Origin: Haliotis asinina
Taxonomy: Eukaryota; Mollusca; Gastropoda; Lepetellida; Haliotidae
Assembly (NCBI RefSeq): GCF_037392515.1
Contig: NC_090281.1
Coordinates: 42,942,645 to 43,006,644 of the forward strand
DNA: 64,000 bases
Reading direction: 5' to 3'
Position 1 is the first letter of the stretch; each line of letters begins with the position of its first letter. The position numbers were made by a program, and so were the translations under genes. The notes beneath the pieces are model-generated. The model searched no databases and was not told the DNA's origin. It worked only from the letters and a program-made list of their open reading frames with translations. Of this stretch, positions 35,345 to 47,600 are shown one piece after another.

Positions 35345-35350
35345 CACACA
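35083..35350. repeat. Long (TA)n tract with TGATTAAT interruptions
   Basis: About 250 bp of TA, interrupted four times by TGATTAATTA in regular 29-30 bp steps (35206-35285), ending in a short CA run. Almost perfectly self-complementary. Confidence 0.97.
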
Positions 35351-35399
35351 TTTAATTCTAGCTTCCATATTTTGCATAGTAACGTAACATAACATTCAC

Positions 35400-36735
35400 A
35401 TTGGTGGCATTCTGTTGTAATTATATGCAATGAACTTGACATATAGCATTTTAATGTTGTAAAAGCCTCACCATGTCATCAACATGACAGAACAAAGAAC
35501 GTAAGAGGCAAACTGTGAGTGAACTGATGCAAATGAGGGGTACTCTCCAGTTTCGCGCACATAATATATTTTATGCAAAACGCCATATACCATTCATCCG
35601 TTATATCTTTTATCCTAACTGATATACAAATAACTGATTTAGGGATGATTTCAGCATACTTTTCCTTCCTGTACTCTTGTTGAAAGAGTACTTTTTCTTA
35701 CGAGTTCACTCATAGCTTTGTCAGTTTCATATACGGGATTTCGGCGCACGCGTAAATGCATTTTCCTGTTTTCAGTGCTGTAGGTAGGTGTTACGTTTAC
35801 ATCGACTGTGATGAAAGTTTCGAAACATGTTTGTAAGCATGCTGACGTGTCATACTTTGACGATTAGAAGACCAAATTAAAAGGCACAGAAAGACAGTTA
35901 TTTTAATATTGGTTGAAAGTTCCTATTTCGTAATGAAGTTAAAAATATACGACAAAAACGTATTTCTATTGTCGAAATTTTGAGCGTCGCGTGTATTCAT
36001 TCCGTGCCAGTAGCAGGGTACGGATATTCGGGACTTGGGTATATTTGCGCAAAGCGATCTTAGCATTACAGCTTTCTTTAGCCTATGTTAGGGAATGGGA
36101 GCTAGAATCATTGTAGCGCTAACATGGGTTTGTGCACGTGGGCCCAAGGTTGTTACAGCTGATATGCATGTTCGGCCCTTGTCAATATGGACACATGCCG
36201 ACAGCAGCGTTGTATGTGCAAAATTGTTGATATTATTCATAGGGTTCTATCCCATTTTGACTACGTCCCATCCAAACTTGACTACTGTGGAAATACACAT
36301 CCAATTAAGTGCCATATGCGGCAATAGGCTCGCCCAATTAGCGAGTATTCGGCTTACTGTGTGATACTGAGTAGCCCTCTGTTTATACATGTACTAGAAT
36401 TACTATAATCTACTTGTAGCAGAAACGTCTAAAAAAATGGCACGTTTCATTCCTTTGAGTCGCCAACTTCAGAAAGCCGATCAAACAATAGAAACGATAC
36501 ATGGCTGACCATCCTTCATATTGGTCGACACTTCACACTTGAGGTGGAGCAAGCCAAAATGCTTTAGAATGAAAATTACTAGTGATTCCTGGAAATTCGA
36601 AATGCTTTCTAAAACTTCTTATCCCATTCCGACTGCACTCCAAATATTCGTGTCAAATAGTGTAACATGCCCGAATGTTTAGAGCCCCAAAGTTATTTGT
36701 TTTGGGTGATTCTCCTTTATTCCTGTCAATTCGAA
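35400..36735. other. Unrecognised intergenic DNA
   Basis: No gene or known repeat recognised. An 89-codon open frame at 36095-36364 has no family I know and is probably chance. Confidence 0.4.
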
Positions 36736-36737
36736 AT

Positions 36738-37800
36738 AAGTGAGTGAGTGTGAGTGAGTTAAAATTTAATGTCACATCGGCAATATTTCAGCCATATCGT
36801 GACGGGAACGGAACATTAAAATGGAATATATGAGTATTATATCAATCAGTCGACGAAGGACAGTAAAACAACTAGAACATCACAGAAATGAATGTAAAAC
36901 TAGTAGCTATGCCTAAAACAATATTTCTATAGAGGACAATACAATATAAAACCGGGCTATAGATTGCCAACAGCTGAAGGTAGATCACCATACTAGGGAC
37001 CATGGGGACTTACAGTACTATTGCTACCTGCATGGACCCTAGCTGGATTTACATCATCCCCTCAGCCGTCAGCAATTTCGGAAATCTAGCCATACAATAA
37101 AAATACACTTATACTACCATTAAAAACGTGGAAATTTAGAATTTACTTTGTATGTTTGTGGACTTACGCACCCTCTCAGGAGGACAATAATTTTACAATA
37201 CTTCAACCCCCTTTGAGGGTACAGCCACCAACAATTCAAGTTACTAATTCAAACTACCAGTCATTAAAATACATCTATTTACAGAAACATATTATTCAAA
37301 ATTCAACCAAAAAATCAATTTCTTTTAAAAAAACCCATAATTAAATGAGAATTAACGCTGGTAAAAAGATCCTTAATTGTTTTAACTGTAAAATACTTAT
37401 CCCTTGTGATGGAGAATTCAACACAGTCAAGCAGAATATGCTTGACCGTGACTCTCATCACAAGGGATACAAAATGGAGGATCTTCACCTTTTAACAGGT
37501 ACGCATGAGTGTATCTAGTGTGGCCAACACGACATCGTCGCAAAATAACCTCTTCAAATCTGGACTGACAACCCAAGTGGGTATAACCAATGTAAGGTTT
37601 TGTCTCATGTAATTTATTGATACCCACTTGGGTGTCCCACTTCTTTTGCATCAGATCGCAGATATAAGATCTAATGGTGGCTTTGTAATCACTATAAGAA
37701 ATAAGAAGTGGTGTCACAGATTTGTTGAGTGCTGCTTTAGCAGCAAGGTCAGCCAATGTGTTACCAGAAATAAGTGGTGAAGGAACCTTTTCCAAACAAC
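36738..37800 (-). mobile_element. LINE 3' end (RNase H, I-like), 5' truncated
   Basis: Reads on the - strand: RNase H remnant, C-terminal Cys-rich motif, about 0.6 kb of 3' UTR, and the tail CGATATGGCTGAAATATTGC then GATGTGACATTAAATTTTAA and CTCACTCAC. This tail resembles the 3' ends of SINE families A and B. 5' truncated near 37800, as is usual for target-primed insertion. Confidence 0.88.
37427..37795 (-). pseudogene. LINE RNase H / C-terminal remnant
   Basis: SGNTLADLAAKAAL is the last RNase H motif of an RNase H-bearing LINE. RRCRVGHTRYTHAYLLKGED then PPFCIPCDESH is the typical C-terminal zinc-knuckle tail. A frameshift near 37440 separates the continuation (LTVKHILLDCVEFSITRDKY), which is readable in another frame. 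Confidence 0.88.
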
Positions 37801-38753
37801 TTACTGTGTAAACACACTTAACATTAAAAAAATGGTAATGACCACAAACAGCCAGTGGTAGTAGTGGGGAATTAGGCGTCTCGCTTCCAATTTTTACTTA
37901 ACTTAAAACTTTTCTATGTAACTACAAATCTTCAGCCATATTGGATGTAGAGGAAACACCTCGGCTGTGGGGGACTATCGCTGAAGAAGTTACTCAGCAG
38001 GGTGAATTACAGTGAATATACTTCACATACTAATACTTGTATGTAATATATTTATGTATAATTAAGCTGGATGATGCTATTAGAATATGCATGTTACTTT
38101 ACTGTTTCATTTTACACCTTGGTTTTGAAAGAAACAACATACATGCAGGTGTTCATTGTCATGTTCGACACATGTTCACTCTGAAACAGATCCGTTCAGC
38201 CTCATTCTTGCAGCTGTTTGGGAAGCTCCTTACGTCATCGTTGCCACGGAATTTCACCAAATAACGCCCAGAGCTTTCACATTATATAGTCAATGTGTCC
38301 TAGCTTAACTTTTGCAAGTAAATGAAAAGGTAAAAGGGGAACAATACTTCATAAACTTTACAAACAATCTACCATACTGTTTAGAAATCAAGACAATCTA
38401 AACTTTAGTATTGTTAGTAAATACACCCAAATCTGGTGGGAAATTGGATTTTAAAGCAACAATTGTTAAGATGGATTAAAGTGTCGTAGATCTAAAATCA
38501 CTTTAATCCAAACATAAGGTAGTAATTCTATCAGTTTGACGTTTGCATCAATATTGTATTTTACAGCTTGCATATATGACTAGTTATCAAGACAATGTTA
38601 CCGACAATAAAGCTGTCCACGTAAATGACCTACACAAGTCAATAACTTTGGGTGGGATTACGCAAGTCACAAACTGCAACAGCGTGGCATGTGCCTCAGG
38701 CTGCAAGAGTATTTGTGAACAATGTCAGAGGTAGCACCAAAAGGAATATTATA
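37801..38753. other. Unrecognised DNA with a small inverted repeat
   Basis: No gene is recognised. An 11-bp inverted repeat GGATTAAAGTG / CACTTTAATCC lies at about 38473-38510. Confidence 0.45.
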
Positions 38754-38757
38754 TTAA

Positions 38758-39310
38758 AGGACCACTAAACTCAAAATTTTGGTACTCTTGATCACTGCAT
38801 ATGAAAGCCTTTTGGTTAGTCATAAACGAAACACCATTTTTTTTTAAAAAAACAAACAAAACAAACTTGTGGTTAATTAATACCAAGCGCTTAAAAGTTG
38901 CTAAAAAGCCGTCTGCTTCTCTCTCGCCCGCAAACGAAACCGCAGACAGGTTACGTAACCCTGTCACCAGAGCCCTACAGTGACGTCATAGAAGGAACGT
39001 TTTCTCGTTAAATGTATAGAAAATGTGTAGGAAGCTCGTCATTTTGCTGATTTATCGACGTCACCAAAGACATGCCGAATTGTTGTGTTGCCGTCAATTG
39101 TTCCTTGGGGTCGGGTGATGGTGTCGCTATGCACAGATTTCCACCAGACTCCGTAGTTTGTGCTTAAATTGGCTGTTAGTGTGTGCGAAGTGAGCTTTGT
39201 GGAAGCCTATGGTATATACTAAATCGGATGGTTCGCCCCCAACCACGCTTCCAGGATAGAAAATGGAGTTCAAGTTTCATCGAGTTTATGAAATCAAGAC
39301 TGCTTACTAC
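38758..39310 (+). mobile_element. Kolobok-like DNA transposon, 5' end
   Basis: Begins AGGACCACTAAACTC after a TTAA at 38754-38757 and carries a THAP zinc-finger start. TTAA targets plus a THAP-bearing transposase define Kolobok. No right end is seen; the element seems to stop at the tandem repeat starting near 39310. Confidence 0.5.
39072..39167 (+). pseudogene. THAP zinc-finger N-terminal fragment
   Basis: MPNCCVAVNCSLGSGDGVAM then HRFPPDSVVCA and a stop. C-x4-C and HRFP are the first Zn ligands and core motif of THAP domains (C2CH). The later Cys and His ligands are missing. Likely the first coding piece of the surrounding transposon. Confidence 0.65.
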
Positions 39311-41400
39311 ACATTGCTGACCAAAAGGATTTTGCATGGATATATCGCTTTCTTCCTCGGAAACGAGGTTGTGGTCGAAGTGACAATATTATCGTAAGTA
39401 ATATTATATTGACCCCTTATATTGACCGATTCCAAGACTGAAATTGTTATGTTATAAGCAATGTCATGTAAAATCCTAATGTCCATCAATAAAATACATA
39501 GTTTACTACCAGTAGAAAGTAATTTTGATTTTGTAAGCCGGTGAAAACAAACTTAAAGGTCACATGCAACGCAAAACACAACTTTGCAGATTCTGGTACC
39601 TTTCGGTGTGCACTTACCGAAACAAATCATAAAAAATGCCAATTCAACCTATAAAGTTGAAAAAAAAAAGCCCGCGAAATCGAAGTTCAAACGTTTCACT
39701 AAATTCCCCCCAGCGCTGGAGAGAAAACTGGTTTCAACAGCTGTGCTGCGCTGCGTCCAAAACGCATGCGCAGTGAATAGGTTCGCGGAGCTTGAAACAG
39801 TATGAATGCCCAGCGTCTGAGGTCGTGAGCAGTAGTCTAGTCTTGGTTGTGTACACAAACAAGTACATAATCTACTCGTTACGTAAAACAGCTTGTTGAT
39901 TGTGGTAGGCAGTCTCTGTCACAGAGAAAGCTCAGTGTCTGGTTTATTCACACCTATATGTCTGTCTGCCTGTCTGCTAAAGACAACATGCAATACACAG
40001 CTTCAATCATTGACCACGTGCAATTTGAATTTAACACCTATCAGACTATACGACATAAAGAAAATAAGTTGATTTATGACTCGTGCACCCGAGTCCCGTG
40101 TCTGCTGCATTATGTAATTAGGCACGTGTGATACACATGACGTTTTTATGTCTGTGGGTTGCAAACAAACTACATTCATTTTATTCGGATGACTGGATCT
40201 GACGGAAACTTGTGCAAACTCTTGTCAGATTCAGGTCCTGTTTTGTACTTGGACGAATGACAGATTCCAGCCACGCAGTATTTTCCCATCTCTACTGACA
40301 TTATTTTTTATTGGATCGAGCTCAAATTCAGATAACATGTATTTTCTAAACCCAACATCTCTATATACATTCTTCATTGATATCGACTTCTTTTCGTGTA
40401 TATGATTTTGTTTGACAACAGTATATGAATCCATACTGAAACGACGCATCAAGTACACAAAAAGAAGTTGTTATCCATAAAGAATCTTACTTTCTTGTGA
40501 CTGGCTATACTTCTAAAATGCCCATCAAACACATCTTTCTGTGCACACAATGAACCCTCAGCATGCCAGCAAATGGAACAGCCAATCGGAAGCCGTCGTT
40601 ACACTTGAGTGCATATCCACCCGTTATGACTGGGTTCGGTCTCCCGAGAGATTCGTTTCGGGGGAAGTAAGCCGAAGTACAAAATATTGCACTTTTGAAT
40701 CGCGATTGTACGCTTATAATTGTGTTTATTTGTTTTTTTAAAAGCAGCAATGTATATTATATGTTGTGAATAAGTGATAAATGTGTGTTAATTATGTTTG
40801 ATTTTTTGGTTGCATGTGACCTTTAAATAGCATTCATCCTCAGACAGGGCGCCGCCATTTTTGAAAATCGTGAAGTCACGTGCTAAAGTCCGTTAGAATT
40901 ATTGAAATTATGATTTGTTCTCATCAAGTTAGAAAATCAAAACTACTTTTTACTGGTAGTTAAATATGCATTTGAATCATGGCCAAAAGGATTTTGCATG
41001 ACACAACTTTTAACGTACGGACGTCTTCCAAGGAAGCAAGGTGGGGGGTCGAAGTGACATTTATATTGCAAGCAATGTTATATTGACCTCCACCTTACTT
41101 CCAAGAGTGAAATTGTTATGTTAAAAGCAATGTCATGCGCAATCCTATTGTCCATCAATAAAATACATATTTTACTACCAGTAGAAAGTAATTGTCCCTT
41201 TGTAAGTCGGTGAAAACAAACTTAAATAGCATTCATCCCAAGACAGGGCGCCGCCATTTTCTGAAAATTGTGAAGTCAAATCCATTTGAATTAATGAGAT
41301 TATGTATGGTTTGTTCTCATCAAGTTAGAAAATCAAAACTACATAAATATGTATTTGAATCATTACCAATAGGAGTTTGCATGACAACCTGTAACATAAC
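39310..41400 (+). repeat. ~385-bp tandem duplication, 2+ copies
   Basis: CCAAAAGGATTTTGCATG at 39321 and 40983 (and CCAATAGGAGTTTGCATG near 41366) marks successive units. Shared blocks include CCATCAATAAAATACAT, CTACCAGTAGAAAGTAATT and GACAGGGCGCCGCCATTTT. The first unit is interrupted by the TTAA element at 39557-40822. Without the insert the spacing is about 385-392 bp. Confidence 0.9.
39557..40822 (+). mobile_element. 1.27-kb TTAA element, copy 2 (best)
   Basis: Terminal repeats AGGTCACATGCAAC ... GTTGCATGTGACCT, each flanked by TTAA. The neighbouring tandem unit keeps the unoccupied site AAACAAACTTAAATAGCATT at 41222, proving the boundaries and the TTAA duplication. No transposase: non-autonomous. 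The terminal AGG matches the Kolobok-like end at 38758. Confidence 0.93.
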
Positions 41401-41429
41401 CTAAGCGAGGTCGGGGTCAAAGTGAAAAT

Positions 41430-42650
41430 ACTGCGCGATAAATTTCTTCACTTGCTAAATTTGCTTGGTTTGTAACGTTCACTCATCAGTATGTAGACAC
41501 TTGTCAATATAAGTCTTTATACTTGGTCTCGTAATCCTAATTACTTTATAATCATACTTGCATGCCTTTGCTTGCAACTTAATAAAAAGAAGCGATCTGT
41601 GAATGTATAACAGGAATGTAATATGTAGACATTACATAGTTTTCCTATATGAATCATAATTCGCACCCACGCCCTAGTGTATGTCTTCTGCATCGTTACA
41701 CTTAACGACAAAAACAATGATTCTGTTGAAAGCTACGACAGCTTATTAAAAACAAAACTGCAAATTTTAACTAAAATTAAAGTTATAGGAGCAATGTCAG
41801 GCTATTACCTTCTTCAAAGAATGTATCCATCAATATCCACAAAAACAAGTGATATATAATTCATCTGCAGATTTCCCAAGTGATGTGTCTTTTAACAGTC
41901 TAATATACGAAAACGTGAGGTATCGTTTCAGGTTTTTCACATTACTGTACAGTTTCATTGGTTACCCAAGATAGCACAACTCGCAACTAATTGCATAATG
42001 TTTTTAAAAAGTAATCTAGTTAGCCAATAATGAGCAATCAATCGATGTATTGGCGGTTAATCCTTTGAGAGAAGGGTGTTGTTTTTACATAGACACAGAC
42101 ACGACAGAGTGTATTCAGTATAGATTAGTAAATGTACATACATAAACACTAACTTTTGACAAATCCCCCATTTTAATCCCCAAAAAAGTAATTAATCTGC
42201 GTGTTATCGGTTAAACCTGCCTGTATGAAATGCTATGAGGAATCAGCTATAATAACATGCAATATCTTAGTCTGTTCTATACAATTCGCCTGTTTTGTAT
42301 TTGTACTACCTTTATCCAAACAATGGAGGCCAGAAACGGTTCCGCAGTTCAGTTCAAACCAGTAATATTCTTACCCATTTATAATAAAAGTGGTACATTT
42401 CTACGGCATTCTGCCCAATGTCATCCAAGTGCTCTTTGATAAACACGTACTCATGAAACTAGAAAAGTTCGTTAAATTTCTACTCTAATATTGATATAAT
42501 ATTGCTAATGTTACACTAAAATGATAAAGTAATTTATTGAAATTACTAATGTGGTCACATACCGAGATAATTCAAAAGAAATAATCTAGCCAAAAATGTT
42601 TATCATTTACCTCTTTCATACCAGAGTTAATTATTGCACTCGTTCAGTGT
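41430..42650. other. Unrecognised intergenic DNA
   Basis: AT-rich, no gene or known repeat recognised. Confidence 0.45.
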
Positions 42651-42657
42651 TTTTTTC

Positions 42658-42702
42658 GTATACTCAGAGACCATATAATACTATTATATGGTCTCTGGTA
42701 TA
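42658..42702. repeat. Perfect-type hairpin palindrome
   Basis: GTATACTCAGAGACCATATA ATA faces TATTATATGGTCTCTGGTAT AC: arms of about 20 bp with almost no loop. Confidence 0.9.
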
Positions 42703-42711
42703 CTACAGTTT

Positions 42712-42890
42712 ACACTCGCTAAACTACGGAGCGTAGTAGTTCCACGGTGAAAAACAAATCGTCTTATCTCCTACGTAGGACTTAGTATCTTTGGGAGATG
42801 ATCGAGGTAACAAGTCCTACGTAGGAGATAGTGACACCAAGAAAATTGTTCATCGTGGTCCTAACGCGCTTCCGTACTAAACCAAACGCT
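42712..42890. mobile_element. Long-inverted-repeat MITE
   Basis: Left arm CTAAACTACGGAGCGTAGTA ... TATCTCCTACGTAGGACTT; right arm AAGTCCTACGTAGGAGATAG ... CGCTTCCGTACTAAACC. About 70-bp imperfect arms; each also contains the self-palindrome TCCTACGTAGGA. Confidence 0.75.
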
Positions 42891-42900
42891 ATATATGAAC

Positions 42901-43338
42901 AGTGTATATATATGTGGTTATATCTAAGATGACTTTCTCCACTAACTTGGGAGAACTAACTGCAAATATGCACAGTGTATATATGTGTGGTTATATCTAA
43001 GATGACTTTCTTCACTAACTTGGGAGAACTAACTGCAAATATGCACAGTGTATATATATGTGGTTATATCTAAGATGACTTTCTCCACTTACTTGGGAGA
43101 ACTAACTGCAAATATGCACAGTGTATATATGTGTGGTTATATCTAAGATGACTTTCTCGACTAACTTGGGAGAACTAACTGCAAATATGCACAGTGTATA
43201 TATGTGTGGTTATATCTAAGATGACTTTCTCCACTAACTTGGGAGAACTAACTGCAAATATGCACAGTGTATATATGTGTGGTTATATCTAAGATGACTT
43301 TCTCCACTAACTTGGGAGAACTAACTGCAAATATGCAC
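42901..43338 (+). repeat. 73-bp tandem array, 6 copies
   Basis: Six units of exactly 73 bp starting AGTGTATATATGTGTGGTTA, nearly identical. Confidence 0.96.
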
Positions 43339-43339
43339 A

Positions 43340-44365
43340 TGAAGTGCATGAGGATCATGCAACAAATTGATACAAAGCACGTGCTAACATCAAGCCATGT
43401 GAACATCTGTGTTTTGATGAAAAGTTTTGAAAATACTTATATCATTTATAGAACTCATGACATCTTTTCAACGTTACGAATTTGTTTTACAATACATCAG
43501 TTCATGTGTAAATAGTACTTTTAAACAGTATGAAATATCTACAAATTGTAGTTTAGAACAGTTGACCGAGGCAAGTGGCTACATTTACATTTGTGAGTCT
43601 AAACTGTATATTACACTTGCCCAGGTTTGTTTCGTGTTTCACCACCAACACCGCTACAAGTACATACATGAGTACATCGGTTACAGACAGAGAAAAGAAA
43701 AGCAAACCTCACCATGCGACGACTGCCGCGATTCTGTGTGGGTTGTGAGTCGGGATATCCAGCAATGCCAGTTTTTATACCACTATCAGTCTCGCTTGAC
43801 CAGATTGTAGACGTGTACTGTGCACAGTAAGTGTGGACAGGCATTTCTGCCTCAGGCCTTGTCACTAGTTCCTAGGGATGTTGCATAATGTTACGAAACA
43901 TTGCTGCACAGCTGACCTCTGAGAACTTGCTCACACATCTGTCGTGTAATCGTGTGCAGAGTGAGAGAACACTGCGCGCTCAACGAACCATGGAGTTCAG
44001 CATTTTCAGCAAATTCTGCGCATGCCCAAAGGAATTTTTTTCACGTGCAGATCACATTCCTTCTGAAATGCCAAGGAAACGTTTCCATGTGCACGGGTGT
44101 TTCGTGGTGAAATCAGAGACCATCTGTTATATCCTCTCTGGTTAAATTAATGTACTTCAAACGAAATAAATTCCGAAGGAAATCACAAGAACGTTTCCAC
44201 AAAGACTTCAAGCGCATATTGTTTGCTAAAAACCTTCACTCTCATTCTTGAACACTGCACTGAGGTTACGTTATTGACTTACAATCAGTTACCTTAGTGC
44301 TTTGTGAAAGGAGGCCCAGGTATCCAGCGAGCTTCGACCTACGCAAATGGGATACAACTCGTTAA
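43340..44365. other. Unrecognised intergenic DNA
   Basis: Open frames near 43427-43810 have no recognisable family. Nothing firm. Confidence 0.4.
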
Positions 44366-44432
44366 CCAAGGTGCGGTTATATAGCTGGAATATAGCTGAG
44401 TGTGGGGTAAAAATAAACTCACTCACTCAATC
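44366..44432 (+). mobile_element. Family B tail fragment
   Basis: GGTTATATAGCTGGAATATA GCTGAGTGTGGGGTAAAAAT AAACTCACTCACTC: the family tail alone. Confidence 0.75.
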
Positions 44433-44470
44433 ACTGATATCATGAACACCCTTCATCACGTGGAATTAGT

Positions 44471-44625
44471 GTGAGTGAGTTCAGTTTTACTCCACTATCA
44501 GTAACATTCCAGTAACATCATGGCGGGGGACCCCAGAAATGGGATTCAGATAATGTACTCCTGTTGGGAATTGAACCCTGGTCTTCCATGTGATGAGTGA
44601 ACACTTTAAGCACAAGGCCAACCCC
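44471..44625 (-). mobile_element. SINE family A copy
   Basis: GTGAGTGAGTTCAGTTTTAC, then GGAATTGAACCCTGGTCTTC (box B complement) and ACTTTAAGCACAAGGCCAAC (box A complement). Confidence 0.88.
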
Positions 44626-44629
44626 AAAC

Positions 44630-47600
44630 CCCAAACCCCATCCTGTGGATGTATGACCACAAACAATTAGTCATGGTGGCCAGTTCAAACATCATGTTGC
44701 CAGACTGCTGGGAAACTTTCTCAACATGGCAACTCCACATAAATTGTCACAAACTGCCCTGACTGAAACATGTATCTGTTCACTTGTTTCAAGTCATTAA
44801 GCATATCTATGACATATAAAATATAAACATGTTCATTCCTGTTTATTACAAAAGTGCACATAAATAACTGCATGGTAATGCACAAATTAAGGTTCTGTTT
44901 ATACATGTATATTATTTCATCACACTAACTTCTATCTTCTAAAAGATTGTCTTAACTTGCCTCTTCAAGGGGCAATTCTGCAACAATTAACTGCCTCAGC
45001 TAACAAACATATCCATGGCAACATAGGGGTTCCAACACTGATACTAGAAAGAACAGAAAATATCTGGTGCTAAAGTGACACCTGCGGTTTCACATTGTTT
45101 AAATGCAAGAAGATACCCTTCTCTCCAACTGAATTAGTATAAAAAACATATCCCCATAAACTTGGACAACAAGTATATAACCATGTCTCACCTTTGTATA
45201 CAAAATGTGTCAGTTGATGCCTCAACTGACAGCAAATCTGACAGAACCAATGGTTGAACACTTAATGGATAAGGCACTTGCAAAAAACGAGCATGTTGAA
45301 GTTTACCATACAGCATATCTCCATACAAGACACTAGGTAAGGGAGGTAAGTACTATCATATTCAGACCAAACTCTGTCAGACAATACTACAGGTTACCAT
45401 GCAGCTGTTACTGTTGTAACTGACATTCTGATTGGCAGGGTAGACCCCTGCATCCATTCACATGGTTTGTACAGTCATAAACTATCCCCAAGAGATTTGT
45501 ATAAGCAACACTTCTATAGTTTGACTCAAAAGCAATGAATCGCAATCTAACTTGAAAACCAATGAACATGAAATACTCAATGAAACCCAGATCATAATCA
45601 AAACAACATACCTACTCTGTGAAATTTGTGCAGAATGTTTTGTCCGAAAAATAAAACAATTGTTTGACAAACTATCATTAAAATATTGACACAGTTCACT
45701 GTTTGTTACAAGGGGGGCGGTGCAGAGAAGGGAGGGCCATTGAGTATTTTTGAGTATTTATTAGTTTTCAAGCTAGAATGCCATCCATCAATCCACTTTT
45801 GAGTCAAACGGACTATGTCAGAGTTGCCAATCTATCAGCTTAAAGACATCCAGAGTGGATAACTTGTGATTGTACAAACTATGTGAATGCAGGTGTTCGT
45901 GAAGGTTTACTGAAATGTGAGGCCTGAAGGATGACTGTAAATGGGTTAGCCACACAAATGGTTGACAATATGAGCAACAATCTACAAATCAAAGTACAAT
46001 CTGATATGATATTTCAGAACTTCCTAAAGAAGTCTGCTTTTCAGGAAGAATGTGGAACTATGGACGAAAGTGAACACTTTTAGGAGTATCATACTCTTGA
46101 AGCTATGAACAATGGTTTAACTCTTCAAAAACATTTTAATCACATATTTTGTGAAAATAATCATTTGATGGGAATCAATGGGTCAAGCAGTTGGACATCA
46201 ACCTCTATCAGTATGTAAGTTGTGAAACAAGTAGACATTCACAACCGTAACAACACAGACCCTATGGGAATGTTGTGATATACATGTATGTACAAATCAG
46301 GAGGTATCACAATCATGCTGGAGATCCATTACACTGCTGGAATCATAGTTCTGACTAGTCTGGAAGTGTTGCTATAGACACAGTCACTATATAATCAGTT
46401 GCTCCACAAAGCAAGGATATACGTTTTCACTGGTCACCATCATCTGCAGTCACTGAACAAACACCTCAAAAAGTTCAAGATATCCGATTGCACTGATAAC
46501 AAGTTATTCACAAGAACTGTCATCATCTATCAAAGAACAATAAAAGGATATATCTACATGAAAACCCATGCAGTTATTGTTTTAGCAATGCTTTCCAATG
46601 AGCAGTACTATATCAAAGAATGAGGCAATGACATCACATTATGCTGATTGAAATCAGATACAAAAGACTGGCATGGGGACTGGAAACATACATCCTTTCT
46701 TGTGGCCATATATTTACAGAAATGAAAGGAAAGTTTCATAATTATGCATGAACATCTTGCAGTTCTATTAGGACACACTACAATGATTACATGTATTACT
46801 ATAGTATTCATGTATCAGTATGACTATACTTACAATTCTGGAGGTGGTACAAATAATCTCTACATTCACAGGTTCACTGTCCTCACAAATACTCAGTATG
46901 TCAGTATATGAAGGAAAAAAGGACAGTGATTCAGTTGCTCTGTGGAGGATCTACAAATGCCCACATAACACAGCTGCTATCAGCACTAGCAGCCACAACA
47001 CTATCTAGCAAAGACAACCAAATTACCGAAGTAAACGTGTGTAATATGGATTACCATTTTTTTTACTGTGATTTCTAGAATCTGGACTTTACTGAGGAAG
47101 TGCTACAGCAAATACAAGAAACAGTTTGGGCTGGACGCCATACTTTCTCCAGTCATAATACAGTGAGTGAGTGAGTGAGTTGAGTTTTATGCCACACTCA
47201 GCAATATTCCAGCTATATGGTGGCAGTCTGTAAATAATCGAGTCTGGACAAAACAATCAAAGGATCAACACTATAAGCACTGACCTGCGCACCTGGGAAC
47301 CGATCACAAGTCAAACATGTCAGCAAGCCTGACCACCCGATCCAGTTAGTCGCCTCTTATGACAAGCATGGGTTACCAGAGCTCATTATTTTCACACATG
47401 ATACATAAATACAATGGAGGGTAGGTATAATGAGTATCATATCTAACACTGCCAAGAACAAAGAAACCAATTTTGCATACATACTGAACATTAGCTCAAT
47501 TAAAATGACCTCATTCGTTTCACAATATTAGAACGTTTGGTGGATTTTACAAGAACCATGTGACATTTCAAGAGTTACCTTCACCGTGCACACACACATC

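Noticed and set aside
36095-36364. An 89-codon host gene
   Set aside because: No recognisable domain, no splice partners, and composition like its surroundings.
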